A stretch of 64,000 nt of DNA from an uncultured Odoribacter sp. (GCA_905193145.1 CAJJNP010000002.1:1-64000); one strand, 5' to 3'; positions 15,874 through 28,792 are shown, counted from the stretch's first letter. A program made the numbers and translations. The notes: generated by a model not told the origin, from the letters alone.

Positions 15874-17817
15874 TTAATCATTACACTCACCCTTCAATCG
15901 CTCCACCTCTTCTGTTGCCGACGTCCACTCGTCCATGGCATTTTCTAATTGCTTTTGGCTCTCAGCATATTCCTTCAACAATTCATCACTCACATTGCCG
16001 GCAGCCAATTTGTCCTCCATGTTTGCAATACTTTCCTCCAGTTGAGCTATTTTCTGCTCGATTTTCTCCACTAACTGTCCGGCTTTCTTAATCTCGCGAT
16101 TCAACTGTTTCCGTTCCTCAAAAGCCAGTTTGCTTTCTTTTTCCACTTTCACTTCTTCCACTGATACAGACGCTGCAGATTTATGCAACTGCTCATATTC
16201 ACGGAAGCAAGCTATTTTCTTCGCCGCCAAGAAATCGGTTACCCCCCCCAAATACTCCTTCATATTCCGATTAGAGAACTCATACACCTTATCTGCCAAT
16301 CCTGTCAGAAAATCACGGTCGTGCGAAACAACAATGACAGTTCCCTCAAACTTTCTGAGCGCATCCTTCAATATATCCTTGGTCCGCATATCCAAATGGT
16401 TGGTCGGCTCGTCAAGAATAAGCACATTATACGGCTCCAGCAACAGACGCACCATAGCCAATCTTGTACGCTCCCCCCCGGACAACACCTTCACCTTTTT
16501 ATCCACATCCTCTCCGGAAAACAAAAAAGCACCAAGAATATCACGAATCTTTTTCCTTATTTCCCCCTCTGCAACCCGATCCACCGTATCCAAAACTGAT
16601 AATTCCGGATCCAATAAATCGGCTTGGTTCTGCGCAAAATACCCGATATTTACATTATGACCGATTTTCAGTTCCCCGTCAAAAGGTATCTCGTTCATAA
16701 TCATTTTCACCAAAGTAGACTTACCTTCTCCGTTTTTTCCAACAAAAGCAACCTTTTCCCCCCGTTTAATTTCAAAATTCACATCCTTCAACACCTGTAA
16801 ATCGCCATATGCCTTTGCTAACGAACGTCCAGTTACAACCAACTCTCCCGAACGGACAGCCGGCTGAAACCGCACAGTTATACGGGCAGCATCCTCTTCC
16901 TCCACCTCAATACGTTCAATCTTCTCCAATTGTTTGATACGCGACTGAACCTGCACCGATTTTGTCGCCTTATATCTGAAACGCTCTATAAATTCCTCCG
17001 TATCCTTGATCTGCTTCTGCTGATTCTGATAAGCCCTCATCTGCTGTTCCACACGTTCCTTCCTCAATTCCTCAAAGCGAGAATAAGGCACTTTATAATC
17101 ATAAATTTTCCCCAACGAAATCTCTATCGTCCGGGTTGTTACATTATCCAAAAAAGCACGGTCGTGCGACACCAACACCACGGCCCCGGAATAGCTCTGT
17201 AAAAAAGACTCCAGCCAGGTAATTGACTCTATATCCAAATGATTGGTCGGCTCATCCAATAAAAACACATCCGGACGTGCCAGCAATATTTTGGCCAACT
17301 CGATACGCATACGCCACCCTCCGCTGAATTCCTCACAATTACGTTCCAAATCCTCCGGCTTAAATCCCAATCCCTTCAATACTACTTCCACTTCCCTGTC
17401 AATATTCCCCTCTCCACGCATAGACAACAATTCTGTTTTCTCATGAATCTTGTCCAACAGCTTCATATATGCCGACGAATCATAATCCTCCCGTCCTGCC
17501 AACTCCATATTCAACCGCTCCACCTCATCTTTCAGCTCAAACAAATCTGCAAAAGCCTTTTCTGCCTCTTTCCTGACCGTATTTCCATCAGTATAGACCT
17601 TTGTCTGTGGCAGATATCCTATCTTTACATTAGAGGCCATTGCAATGCTACCTTCCGAAGGAGCTTGCAAACCCGCCAACATCTTTAACGTGGTTGATTT
17701 TCCAGCACCATTCCGCCCGGTCAAACCAATACGGTCTTTCTTATTAATCAAAAAAGAGACCCCATCCAACAGATACCAACCACCAAAAACTACACTGACA
17801 TTATTTATTGAAATCAT
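15874..17817 (-). CDS. ABC-F family ATPase (ribosome-associated type)
   Basis: A 647-residue protein with two ABC domains and no membrane segments. First cassette: Walker A GLTGRNGAGKST, signature FSGGWRMR, Walker B LLDEPTNHLD. Then the Arg-rich P-site tRNA interaction linker (about 235-310). Second cassette: GKNGEGKST, LSGGERTRLA, ILDEPTNHLD. A C-terminal coiled coil (about 555-645) resembles the Uup/YdiF types. It is a housekeeping-like ABC-F translation factor; antibiotic protection is possible but not indicated by context. Confidence 0.92.
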   Translation of the reverse strand: MISINNVSVVFGGWYLLDGVSFLINKKDRIGLTGRNGAGKSTTLKMLAGLQAPSEGSIAMASNVKIGYLPQTKVYTDGNTVRKEAEKAFADLFELKDEVERLNMELAGREDYDSSAYMKLLDKIHEKTELLSMRGEGNIDREVEVVLKGLGFKPEDLERNCEEFSGGWRMRIELAKILLARPDVFLLDEPTNHLDIESITWLESFLQSYSGAVVLVSHDRAFLDNVTTRTIEISLGKIYDYKVPYSRFEELRKERVEQQMRAYQNQQKQIKDTEEFIERFRYKATKSVQVQSRIKQLEKIERIEVEEEDAARITVRFQPAVRSGELVVTGRSLAKAYGDLQVLKDVNFEIKRGEKVAFVGKNGEGKSTLVKMIMNEIPFDGELKIGHNVNIGYFAQNQADLLDPELSVLDTVDRVAEGEIRKKIRDILGAFLFSGEDVDKKVKVLSGGERTRLAMVRLLLEPYNVLILDEPTNHLDMRTKDILKDALRKFEGTVIVVSHDRDFLTGLADKVYEFSNRNMKEYLGGVTDFLAAKKIACFREYEQLHKSAASVSVEEVKVEKESKLAFEERKQLNREIKKAGQLVEKIEQKIAQLEESIANMEDKLAAGNVSDELLKEYAESQKQLENAMDEWTSATEEVERLKGECND

Positions 17818-17837
17818 ATCTCTATCAAATCACACAA

Positions 17838-18842
17838 TTATATTAGTTTCCAAACACCCATATACTCTTCTCCATCTTGAAACACACACTTGAATTTTCT
17901 CTCTTTACGAGACTCTTCATCAAAAACGAAATACCAATCCCCAATCTTTTCATCCCGATCCGTAAACACCACTACGTTTTGTCTAAAGTTATTCCGTAAC
18001 AATTCTGCCATCAAAGCCATATCCACCTTTCCATCTTCTACCAATTCATCCAACAAAGGCATAAAAGCTGTAAATCCCACAAATTTACCAGTAAAACGCA
18101 CATTGCCGCAATCCAATAAAACAGAGAGGTCATCCTCCACAAGATTCATTTCTCCCTTATAAGAAAAACCGCCTTCTTTTTCACAAGTTACTCTGGCATA
18201 CTCAACCTTTGCCCATTTACCCAACATGATATCTCCACCGGCAGCTTGCTTACGCACAGCAAGCTCCGTTCTCATTGTATATGGCGGACATACAATCACT
18301 TCTGTTTGTAAATCATTCTCTTTATCAGCCTCAACAATATGGCTAAACCACAATGTCTCATTTTTATAAACAAACATTTCAAACTTACCATTCAGTTTAT
18401 CATTTGTCACCTTCACAAGCAGGTCATTTTTGGAATCATCAGTCAACGATGACGGCACTTGAATCTCCACCAAACACTGTTCTGCATTTGCTGTTATATC
18501 AAAATCCTTCTTATCCCGGTTCCACTTCAACAGCACACCTTTCACTACCTCTTCCTCTGCTTTTGCACGAGCAGCGGACTGCAAACCACCATTCATATCT
18601 ATAAAATCAGCAAAATCATAATGTCTGGCGATTGTCATCAATTCCTTATTTGTTTTTACAGAAGCCTTATTACACTCATCCACCAATTGATCGCGAGCTG
18701 TCAGATTCTCTTCCAACACATTTTTCAATTCAGAAGAAGACATTTTAGAATAAGGTTTATCCACATCTGCAACAACCTTATCATCATTATCATCACATGC
18801 AAAACAAACAAACAAGCATAACAAATAAAACAACCTTTTCAT
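17838..18842 (-). CDS. Hypothetical lipoprotein
   Basis: A 334-residue protein with a lipoprotein signal (short basic N-terminus, hydrophobic core, FVCFAC with C16 as likely lipidation site) followed by acidic DDNDDK, which fits the Bacteroidota surface-export signal. The rest has no recognised catalytic motif; the C-terminal half is beta-rich. The name and function are unknown. It is the same length as, and 12 nt downstream of, the DUF3089 lipoprotein, so the two are probably one operon. Confidence 0.78.
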   Translation of the reverse strand: MKRLFYLLCLFVCFACDDNDDKVVADVDKPYSKMSSSELKNVLEENLTARDQLVDECNKASVKTNKELMTIARHYDFADFIDMNGGLQSAARAKAEEEVVKGVLLKWNRDKKDFDITANAEQCLVEIQVPSSLTDDSKNDLLVKVTNDKLNGKFEMFVYKNETLWFSHIVEADKENDLQTEVIVCPPYTMRTELAVRKQAAGGDIMLGKWAKVEYARVTCEKEGGFSYKGEMNLVEDDLSVLLDCGNVRFTGKFVGFTAFMPLLDELVEDGKVDMALMAELLRNNFRQNVVVFTDRDEKIGDWYFVFDEESRKERKFKCVFQDGEEYMGVWKLI

Positions 18843-18854
18843 TCTGTAAAATAT

Positions 18855-19859
18855 TTAGTGATTTAAAAAACTCGTTATTCGTTGGCGGATATTCTCCTGG
18901 ATATTCAAAAAATAGAGATTCAACTCCTGAACATGATAATTTCCCTTAGGGAAAAGCCTATCGATTACCGGAATATAATAATCATCATCCGACAATCCAT
19001 CTATCAACAACGTGTGCATCTCCGGCAGCATCCTCACCCCCACTTGCCGAAACAAAGTATCCGATTTGCCTGTCGCATCAAAAAAAACCGAACCCAAATT
19101 TTCTGATGCTGGAGCATAACGTCCATCCGTCCTCCAATTTACAGGATTTATACACACCACATTATCAGCGAACAACGGCGAACACGCATCCGGTCGGGAA
19201 ACACTGTTATAACATACCACCACGCCACAATCCTCTGCTCCGGTTGCAGCCTTCAACAAAGGATATTGGGCCAATTCCTCCCTACTTATCGAAAATCCGA
19301 AAGCATATGCTGCCACCAGACGCCCATACTCCTCTTGTGTCAAAGTATGTTTCAGCAGTTCAATCACCGCTTTAGCCCCCTGACTGTGTCCAGCCAAAAT
19401 AAAAGGACGCCCCTGATTCAAATATTTCATATAATAACGAAATGCCTCTACTACATCCACGTGCGCCAACTGATAACGTTTTTCAACCTCCTCTGACGAT
19501 TCAAACCAAGAATCCATTGTTATTTGACGATAATAAGGCGAATAAAAATTGCAACAACCGCCGAACAGCGAATAAGCCAAAAAATTCGACCCATCCACTG
19601 CTGTCCGTTGCACAGAATCCCGAACATCCATATAGTGATAGAGCGTTCCCTCCTTATCCTGCCAATCCCACACACAAGTGGGCAAGACATAAAAAACATC
19701 CACTTCTTTCTTCGAGCCATTTTCTCCGGGAACATCATACCACATGGAAGTTTCCGCATAATCCGGAGCCTGCGGACAAACACTTTTTTTCTCATCCGTT
19801 GAACAGCCATACAACCACCCACAGAGAACAAGAAGCAAACATCTAAAAATTACAGACAT
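18855..19859 (-). CDS. DUF3089 alpha/beta-hydrolase-like lipoprotein
   Basis: A 334-residue lipoprotein (signal ending LYGC, then STDEKK). The nucleophile elbow GHSQG in the segment FILAGHSQGAKAV is typical of serine esterases and lipases. Overall it resembles the DUF3089 family: N-terminal tryptophan-rich VFYVLPT region and an FNL-type C-terminus. Likely an exported or surface esterase acting on an unknown substrate. A -7 box (TATCTTTG) lies 23 nt upstream, so it probably starts the two-gene lipoprotein unit. Confidence 0.8.
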   Translation of the reverse strand: MSVIFRCLLLVLCGWLYGCSTDEKKSVCPQAPDYAETSMWYDVPGENGSKKEVDVFYVLPTCVWDWQDKEGTLYHYMDVRDSVQRTAVDGSNFLAYSLFGGCCNFYSPYYRQITMDSWFESSEEVEKRYQLAHVDVVEAFRYYMKYLNQGRPFILAGHSQGAKAVIELLKHTLTQEEYGRLVAAYAFGFSISREELAQYPLLKAATGAEDCGVVVCYNSVSRPDACSPLFADNVVCINPVNWRTDGRYAPASENLGSVFFDATGKSDTLFRQVGVRMLPEMHTLLIDGLSDDDYYIPVIDRLFPKGNYHVQELNLYFLNIQENIRQRITSFLNH

Positions 19860-19881
19860 AACTCTCTTTTTTACAGACTGA

Positions 19882-19889
19882 CAAAGATA
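19882..19889 (-). promoter_or_regulatory. Probable -7 box for the lipoprotein pair
   Basis: TATCTTTG on the minus strand, 23 nt before the ATG at 19859, fits TAnnTTTG. No good -33 TTG at standard spacing. Confidence 0.45.
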
Positions 19890-19961
19890 AAGATTTTTTC
19901 AGAAATCATAAATTCACCTCCATTCTATTCCAGAAAAAATAAAACAAGCCAGAAAATAAGC

Positions 19962-19996
19962 GTCCCGCCTTTCTTTTTTTCCAAGAAAAGCGGGAC
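19962..19996 (-). terminator. GC-rich hairpin after the Rpn-family gene
   Basis: GTCCCGC at 19962-19968 pairs with GCGGGAC at 19990-19996; a T-rich/A-rich inner part can extend the stem. It lies downstream of the minus-strand gene at 20044. No long T-run follows, so terminator strength is uncertain. Confidence 0.5.
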
Positions 19997-20043
19997 TAGA
20001 AACTATTTTATCGGTAGAGATGCAACTCTACTAACTTATATGC

Positions 20044-20847
20044 TCATAAATTTCTAATATCTTCAAGAGACAAACCGGTGTATTTAGCGACCATATCAAT
20101 CGACATGCCATTCGATTTCATCGTTCTGGCCACTTCAAGCTTTTCTTGTTCTATGCCTTGTTCAATTCCTTGCTGAATACCTTGTTCCAACCCCTTCTTT
20201 AATCCTCTGCGCTCTGTGCTGCCATACAACGTCTTTTCAACACTGATAATGTCCCAGAATTTTTCGTATCCCAGCAACTGCGCATCCGTAAAAGCAGACT
20301 CCTCCAAAGCGGTTATCGCTTTTTTCACCTCCGGATTCGCCAGCAAGTCTTCGGGCACAGCACGAGTCTTTTCATTGATTTCCGTCAAAAAACGAAGCCA
20401 AAGTACCTGCATCTTTTTCTCACTGTAAGAATGGGGACTAAACTTGGGCAATTCGACAAATATCAGATGCAGACCATCAATCACCCTGTCCGTATGCTCC
20501 TCATGAACCAAACGGTAATAATGATAAAATCCTTCCAATTCCGGTTCAAACACCTCGTTCACCAGATTCAACGAATACACCGGCTGGAGCAGTTCGTATT
20601 GTTCGCCCGTATCAATCTGCCGCACATAGGCTTTAGAAGCATTGAACAATACACGCTGCTTGAATTCCGGCGACCAGATCATCTGCATCTCTACAAGAAA
20701 CTGTCTGCCGAACTTGTCCTTGCAACGAACGTCTACTATACTATTCTTACGCAACGGATTATCCGGCACCATTTCTGCCAGAAGATATTCTATTTCCGTA
20801 ATTTCCTGCCCCTCCGGAATCCTAGCCATCTTTTTTAAGGCAAACAT
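20044..20847 (-). pseudogene. Rpn/PD-(D/E)XK nuclease-family protein, N-terminally truncated
   Basis: The 267-residue frame matches the Rpn recombination-promoting nuclease/putative transposase family of Bacteroidota. The core VDVRCKD...GRQFLVEMQM gives the PD-(D/E)XK aspartate and the ExQ catalytic pair. The C-terminus has a GIxQGIEQ repeat and ends near a helix-turn-helix-like segment (SIDMVAKYTGLSLEDI). Family members normally begin about 40 residues earlier with a conserved FxxTFKxxFG-type block. Here that block is missing, and in-frame TGA and TAA codons lie just before the first ATG. It may be a decaying remnant, although the metal-binding core is intact. Confidence 0.72.
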
Positions 20848-20956
20848 ACCAATATATTATCATCTCCCCTCAACAACATCAAAACCCACTCAAATCCATA
20901 TCACCTTCAGAAATAGAGCTGATATTACCTTATATATTACTTATATAAATCCTATC

Positions 20957-21000
20957 TATATAGCATTTATATAAGATTTATATAGCATTCATATAGGATT
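20957..21000. repeat. Two-copy 22-bp tandem repeat
   Basis: Copies 20957-20978 and 20979-21000 differ at 2 of 22 positions; the core is TATATAGCATT then ATATA, then GATT. AATCCTAT at 20948-20955 and ATAGGATT at 20993-21000 form an inverted pair around it. Function unknown. Confidence 0.8.
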
Positions 21001-21234
21001 TAATGTGGACTTGATATAGATTTGATATGAACTAAACATGTTTCGGACTATAAGAGATTCATGAAAAAACTAATACGAAAAGAATCTTACACTTAAAGGC
21101 CACAGCATTTTTTATTTTACCATTAAGCACTATTTAACCATTATCATACGTATCCCTATTTCTTAAAGGAATAAAAAACAGATATACACAATAAAAACCT
21201 CGCTAATTATAGCAATGTTTTTTAATTATTTTAC

Positions 21235-21242
21235 TAACTTCG
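21235..21242 (+). promoter_or_regulatory. Probable -7 box of the beta-galactosidase gene
   Basis: TAACTTCG, 32 nt before the ATG, is close to the TAnnTTTG/TAnnTTCG form seen elsewhere in the window. The T-rich tract about 20 nt upstream is only a weak -33. Confidence 0.45.
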
Positions 21243-21268
21243 GCACAAATTTAAAAGCCAAATCTTAA

Positions 21269-24619
<3,351 letters not shown>

Positions 24620-24633
24620 TGTAATCCTACAGA

Positions 24634-24672
24634 AAATCCCACATTCTAAGTTTTGTTGAATGTGGGATTTTT
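24634..24672. terminator. Bidirectional terminator between convergent genes
   Basis: A perfect 13-bp stem AAATCCCACATTC (24634-24646) / GAATGTGGGATTT (24658-24670) with an 11-nt loop. T-tracts fall on both exits, serving the beta-galactosidase gene (plus) and the propeller lipoprotein gene (minus). Confidence 0.9.
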
Positions 24673-24694
24673 ACTATAATCAATAGACTATTCT

Positions 24695-25774
24695 TTACTT
24701 TAAAGGAGTTATCACATAAAATGGCTTATTAGCAATCTTCCACCGTTCAACACTTTTTCTTGATACAAAAAATAACATTTCGTCATTAAAAGCAATCATT
24801 GGTTGTTCCGGAAAAATGTGTCTGTTATCACTGATAAATGAACGTAGCGGAGCATTAAATGCACGATTGAAAAAATCATCTTGAGAAACTTCTACCAGCA
24901 TTCTTTTTCCGTCTACATCCATTGAAATCCATACTGTATTATTCTTATTATCAGGGACAGCTGCAAACACTTTTTCGCCTGCAGGCAGAGAGGTCTTTGA
25001 AGGGAAGACAACTGCATTCTGTTTTACCTCATCCAATGAATAAGCATATATCTGGCCTTGAACATGTAAAAAAACATACAAGGAATCTCCGATGATTTCC
25101 ATATCATAAGAATGATTTAGAGGTTCCGCACCACTATTGATAAAAAAAAACTTTGTATCCAAACGTGCAAAAACAGTGTTATTATCCGTTTTATCTACAG
25201 AAATCGCCTTCCGCTCAAAAACACGAATATTCTGTTCTTTTGAATCTCGAACAAAAACAAAATCCTCATTCGCAGCTACACAACCGGATTTTGAAACATT
25301 ACCACCATACCCTCCTGTACCTAAACGAGTCAAATATTTTCCACTTGCCTTATCGAATATCTGAATAGCACACATTTCACCTGTAGCAACAAATATATGT
25401 TCGCCATTTACATATACATCGTGAGCAACTGTACGACCATCATGTTCCAGGCTATTTTTGTATTTCATGGTTTTAGCATCAAATACATCGACACATTTAC
25501 CCTTTTGGTTGGCAACATACAGATTATCACCATCCAAAAATAAATTAAACGGAACAAAATCCTTTGGGCTATCGAAACTATCAGCAGTACAAAGCATCGG
25601 TTCGGCCAGATACCAATTATTCTTTATTTCAATTGTATCCAATTTGGGCTCTACATAACAGTCCGCCCATATATCTTTGTACTCTGTTTTTTCACAAGCT
25701 ACCAATAAAGACACTAAAATCAATGCAACAAACAAACGTGAAGCAGACAATAAGGAGTATTTTCTATTTTTCAT
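24695..25774 (-). CDS. Beta-propeller (NHL/6-bladed type) lipoprotein
   Basis: A 359-residue lipoprotein (signal ending LLVAC, C27). The body contains repeated propeller-blade patterns such as GDNLYVANQKGKCVDVFD, GEHIFVATGEMCAIQIFD and EDFVFVRDSKEQNIRVFE, resembling NHL or 6-bladed beta-propeller proteins of Bacteroidota. No catalytic motif seen. It starts 6 nt after the metallopeptidase gene, so the two form one transcript; binding of a peptide or glycan ligand at the surface is plausible. Confidence 0.8.
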   Translation of the reverse strand: MKNRKYSLLSASRLFVALILVSLLVACEKTEYKDIWADCYVEPKLDTIEIKNNWYLAEPMLCTADSFDSPKDFVPFNLFLDGDNLYVANQKGKCVDVFDAKTMKYKNSLEHDGRTVAHDVYVNGEHIFVATGEMCAIQIFDKASGKYLTRLGTGGYGGNVSKSGCVAANEDFVFVRDSKEQNIRVFERKAISVDKTDNNTVFARLDTKFFFINSGAEPLNHSYDMEIIGDSLYVFLHVQGQIYAYSLDEVKQNAVVFPSKTSLPAGEKVFAAVPDNKNNTVWISMDVDGKRMLVEVSQDDFFNRAFNAPLRSFISDNRHIFPEQPMIAFNDEMLFFVSRKSVERWKIANKPFYVITPLK

Positions 25775-25780
25775 GCTTAA

Positions 25781-27043
25781 TTATTTTTCTGTCAATGGAT
25801 TTTCTTTAAAATATTTCACTAATTTACTTCCATTATAGAAGTTCAGGATTTTCTTTTCTAATTCAACATCATTCAAAAATTCGCCTCTAATACCCATATT
25901 ATCACGATAACTCACATAATTCGGATTGGTAAAATCCAACAGATGTCTATCTAAATAAGGCAATTTTTTCTCTCTACTCAGCCAAATATGAAGCTGCCAT
26001 ATAAATTCAGTCCAGCCAACACCTTTCACAGCATAAGTCATATTGCTAGAATGGCTATATCCCATACAGTGCATAAATTCATGCCCAACGGCCTCCCAAC
26101 CACTATACGAAGCATAATGCCCATAAAAATTATATCCGGCAATACCTAATGTTGTACCACCACCTAATCCGCTCACTTGATCTCCGGTACGTCCTAAGCG
26201 GAATGTATGCGGTCGCTTGAAGTAATTCTGTCTTTCTGCATAATCATCAGCAGTAAAAGGAGTCTTTTCATTATCACATAATTCTCCACCGAATACTCGA
26301 CTGAAATTCGCCATCACATGTTTATATTCTGGAGTCGTCATCATATAAGCATAATTAGTCATCATTACGACCCATTCTCTGGCGAAAATCGGTCGCATCT
26401 CTCGCCAATTGGCTGCAGTATTTTCAGAACTCCAATCATAATTAGAAAAAAACATTTTCCATTGTGCATCTATTTGCTGCAACATCTTCAAATGAGCATC
26501 ATCACCTACCAAACGAGGAGTCATACGATTCATATCCAAATATGGATATTCAAAACTAACATATTTTTCATCAGCATATTTATAAAGAATACGCTTGCCA
26601 ATAAATGACGGTTTAAACTCAAATTGAGAAAATCCAGGGATTGAATCAAAATAAACAGCCGGCAGATAATGATTTAATTCTGGTAAATATATTTCCAAAG
26701 TTATACCATAAATTGTCTTAGCAGAATAACTGGTAATACGGATAGAATCTCCTGATGAGGTAGCACATACCTGCAATAATTCATTAATATGAAACGTATA
26801 TTTTGTATTATCAGTTATTGAAGCAGAAGACTCGTCTAAACGAAATATATAGCGACAACAATCCGAAGCAAGCTTACCAAAACTGATTGTATCTTGGCAA
26901 AAATCAGTTTCCCAAGGCTTTTCTATTTCGTTACAATGTATATTCTCTTCATAAACAATATCACTACAACCAAACAACAAAACACTTACCCAAAAAAACA
27001 AACAAATTCGTTGAGAAATAAAAACACTTTTCGCTTTACTCAT
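25781..27043 (-). CDS. Lipoprotein zinc metallopeptidase, HExxHxxGxxH type
   Basis: A 420-residue lipoprotein (lipobox LLFGC, C26). The motif HEFMHCMGYSH at 321-331 is a full HExxHxxGxxH zinc site, with three histidine ligands and the catalytic E322, as in metzincins. An N-terminal beta-rich domain of about 200 residues precedes it. An equivalent of the metzincin Met-turn was not identified with confidence (M335 lies only 4 residues beyond the last histidine). It is the first gene after the SusCD-operon terminator and has its own -7 box. Likely a surface protease acting on protein or glycoprotein; exact family uncertain. Confidence 0.82.
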   Translation of the reverse strand: MSKAKSVFISQRICLFFWVSVLLFGCSDIVYEENIHCNEIEKPWETDFCQDTISFGKLASDCCRYIFRLDESSASITDNTKYTFHINELLQVCATSSGDSIRITSYSAKTIYGITLEIYLPELNHYLPAVYFDSIPGFSQFEFKPSFIGKRILYKYADEKYVSFEYPYLDMNRMTPRLVGDDAHLKMLQQIDAQWKMFFSNYDWSSENTAANWREMRPIFAREWVVMMTNYAYMMTTPEYKHVMANFSRVFGGELCDNEKTPFTADDYAERQNYFKRPHTFRLGRTGDQVSGLGGGTTLGIAGYNFYGHYASYSGWEAVGHEFMHCMGYSHSSNMTYAVKGVGWTEFIWQLHIWLSREKKLPYLDRHLLDFTNPNYVSYRDNMGIRGEFLNDVELEKKILNFYNGSKLVKYFKENPLTEK

Positions 27044-27153
27044 CTTATAAACTTATAATAAATTTGACCTATAATCCAGCCTCTATATGCTGGTATCACT
27101 TCATAAACAACGCCTGCTATTCAATCCCAATATTCATTTTGGGAAAAGAAGCG

Positions 27154-27161
27154 CAAAGGTA
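27154..27161 (-). promoter_or_regulatory. -7 box of the metallopeptidase unit
   Basis: TACCTTTG on the minus strand, an exact TAnnTTTG match. The -33 is not clear. With the terminator at 27226-27263 just upstream, it supports a separate two-gene transcript. Confidence 0.6.
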
Positions 27162-27225
27162 AAAGAAATCCATTAACATAATTGTTAACAACGCACAACT
27201 AACAATAAATAGACAAATCCCATAT

Positions 27226-27263
27226 AAAAAAAAGAATCAGGCTGAATACGATCAGCCTGATTC
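27226..27263 (-). terminator. Terminator of the ECF/SusCD operon
   Basis: A perfect 12-bp stem GAATCAGGCTGA/TCAGCCTGATTC with a 6-nt loop, followed on the minus strand by seven Ts. It ends the transcript after the DUF4998 gene. Confidence 0.92.
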
Positions 27264-27292
27264 TGACATTATATCCTACAATACCTAAAATA

Positions 27293-28786
27293 TCAATATA
27301 ATCTTACTTTGCCTAAAGATACTGCATATTGAGTGTTTCCATAAGGACGTTCTTCAACTATCAGTTTCACATAACGTGCCCTCTTCTGTTCTGGGAAATC
27401 AATAAAAGTGACTTCTCCGCTGGTTGCTCCTAATTTGTTATTCTCAACATAAGTTGCATTTTCCCAAACAGCCTCATCCATGGAAAGCTTTATCTTTATA
27501 CTATTTGCTAAAATTCCATGTTGCTTTGTACCGGGAGAAATATCTTTCTGTGTGATTTTCATCCCATTCAATGATTTCACATTTTGTAAATCAACAATAA
27601 TCTCATGAGTAATAACAGGAGCCATATGTCTGCGAACTTCCCAACCAACTTCAGAATCTTTATCAAACAAGACATCCACCTGCAAATCATCATCCGGATC
27701 ACTTGCAGACCAAGTATATTTCCAGTTGTCAGCAATCAAATATTCTTTCTCCTTGATTTCCGGATTTCCCATCTCTTTTACAAATGCATATTCTCCTTCC
27801 GGGAAATAAAGATCATTATAATGCTGAATTTCCAAACCATAAACTTCATTCGCAACCTTTAAAGCAAACATACTACGTTCCAATTGCTCCACTTCACTGT
27901 CAGCGCCAATTGAAAATAAATATTTGTCATTCATATAGCGATTAGCGCCTAAGCGTAATGTCTTCAAAGAAGAAAGATGCATGATGTCTTCAAAAGTCTC
28001 AATATTATAGTCGATATCCAAACTTGTCAAAGAATTTACAAATTCATCCGTAATGTCCGTCACTCCGTATTTTTCTCTTATCAACTCTCTAAAACCGGCA
28101 GTATATACACGCCCATGGGTTAATTCATGAGGATCGAATACGACTAAATCATCGCATCCTTCCAAACGACCGCTACGTTCTACAGTCACGGCTGTATTAG
28201 GCTCCAAAACATCAGGCAAAAGGAAATAGGCATTGTCTGTAACAAAAGCACTATCCAATTGCAATTCTTTCAGTTGACCACCAGAAGTATATTTCAAGAC
28301 AGCAGACTCAATATTTCCTTGCCAATTATCAAAGAACAACACCAAGCGATTTTTCACAAAAAAATGCTTGTTGACAACCTTGGTAAAAGCCAGTACATTT
28401 TCATGTTCTGACGTGTAGGGACGCATATAGTCTGTAATAGACAAAGAAGTCTTGCCATTTTTATCCATACTGCATACAGAAACTTCATAGGTTTTATTCT
28501 CCAAATTATAAATATCTAATGAAGTCGCATTCTTATCCAATATCGTATCTTGACTGATACCATCGGCGGTCCAAGATACCCTGATTTTATCAATCATCGG
28601 ATCCACATGATTTTCCCAGGATACAATCAGTCTCTTCCAGCCCGGCTCTATTTTTAAATCCCGACACTTTCCCAAATAGCGGAGAGCTCCGCCTTCGGCA
28701 TAATCACTATATGTATCCTCCAGACTTTCACAACTGCCAAATGTCAACAGTAAACAGCCTAACCATAAATATTTTAACATCTTCAT
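27293..28786 (-). CDS. DUF4998 plus discoidin-like lipoprotein
   Basis: A 497-residue lipoprotein (signal ending TFGSC). The N-terminal ~200 residues match the DUF4998 pattern (Ig-like: LKIEPGWKRLIVSWEN and YMRPYTSEHENVLAFTKVVN). The final ~150 residues look like an F5/8 type C (discoidin) fold: NWKYTWSASDP, MNGMKI-type segment, ARYVKLIV. Such proteins accompany SusC/SusD pairs and bind ligand at the surface. Two adjacent ATGs (28786 and 28780) are possible starts. The gap to the preceding gene is 6 nt. Confidence 0.85.
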   Translation of the reverse strand: MKMLKYLWLGCLLLTFGSCESLEDTYSDYAEGGALRYLGKCRDLKIEPGWKRLIVSWENHVDPMIDKIRVSWTADGISQDTILDKNATSLDIYNLENKTYEVSVCSMDKNGKTSLSITDYMRPYTSEHENVLAFTKVVNKHFFVKNRLVLFFDNWQGNIESAVLKYTSGGQLKELQLDSAFVTDNAYFLLPDVLEPNTAVTVERSGRLEGCDDLVVFDPHELTHGRVYTAGFRELIREKYGVTDITDEFVNSLTSLDIDYNIETFEDIMHLSSLKTLRLGANRYMNDKYLFSIGADSEVEQLERSMFALKVANEVYGLEIQHYNDLYFPEGEYAFVKEMGNPEIKEKEYLIADNWKYTWSASDPDDDLQVDVLFDKDSEVGWEVRRHMAPVITHEIIVDLQNVKSLNGMKITQKDISPGTKQHGILANSIKIKLSMDEAVWENATYVENNKLGATSGEVTFIDFPEQKRARYVKLIVEERPYGNTQYAVSLGKVRLY

Positions 28787-28792
28787 AACCTA

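Noticed and set aside
20957..21000. CRISPR-like array
   Set aside because: Only two adjacent 22-bp copies with no spacers and no cas genes in the window.
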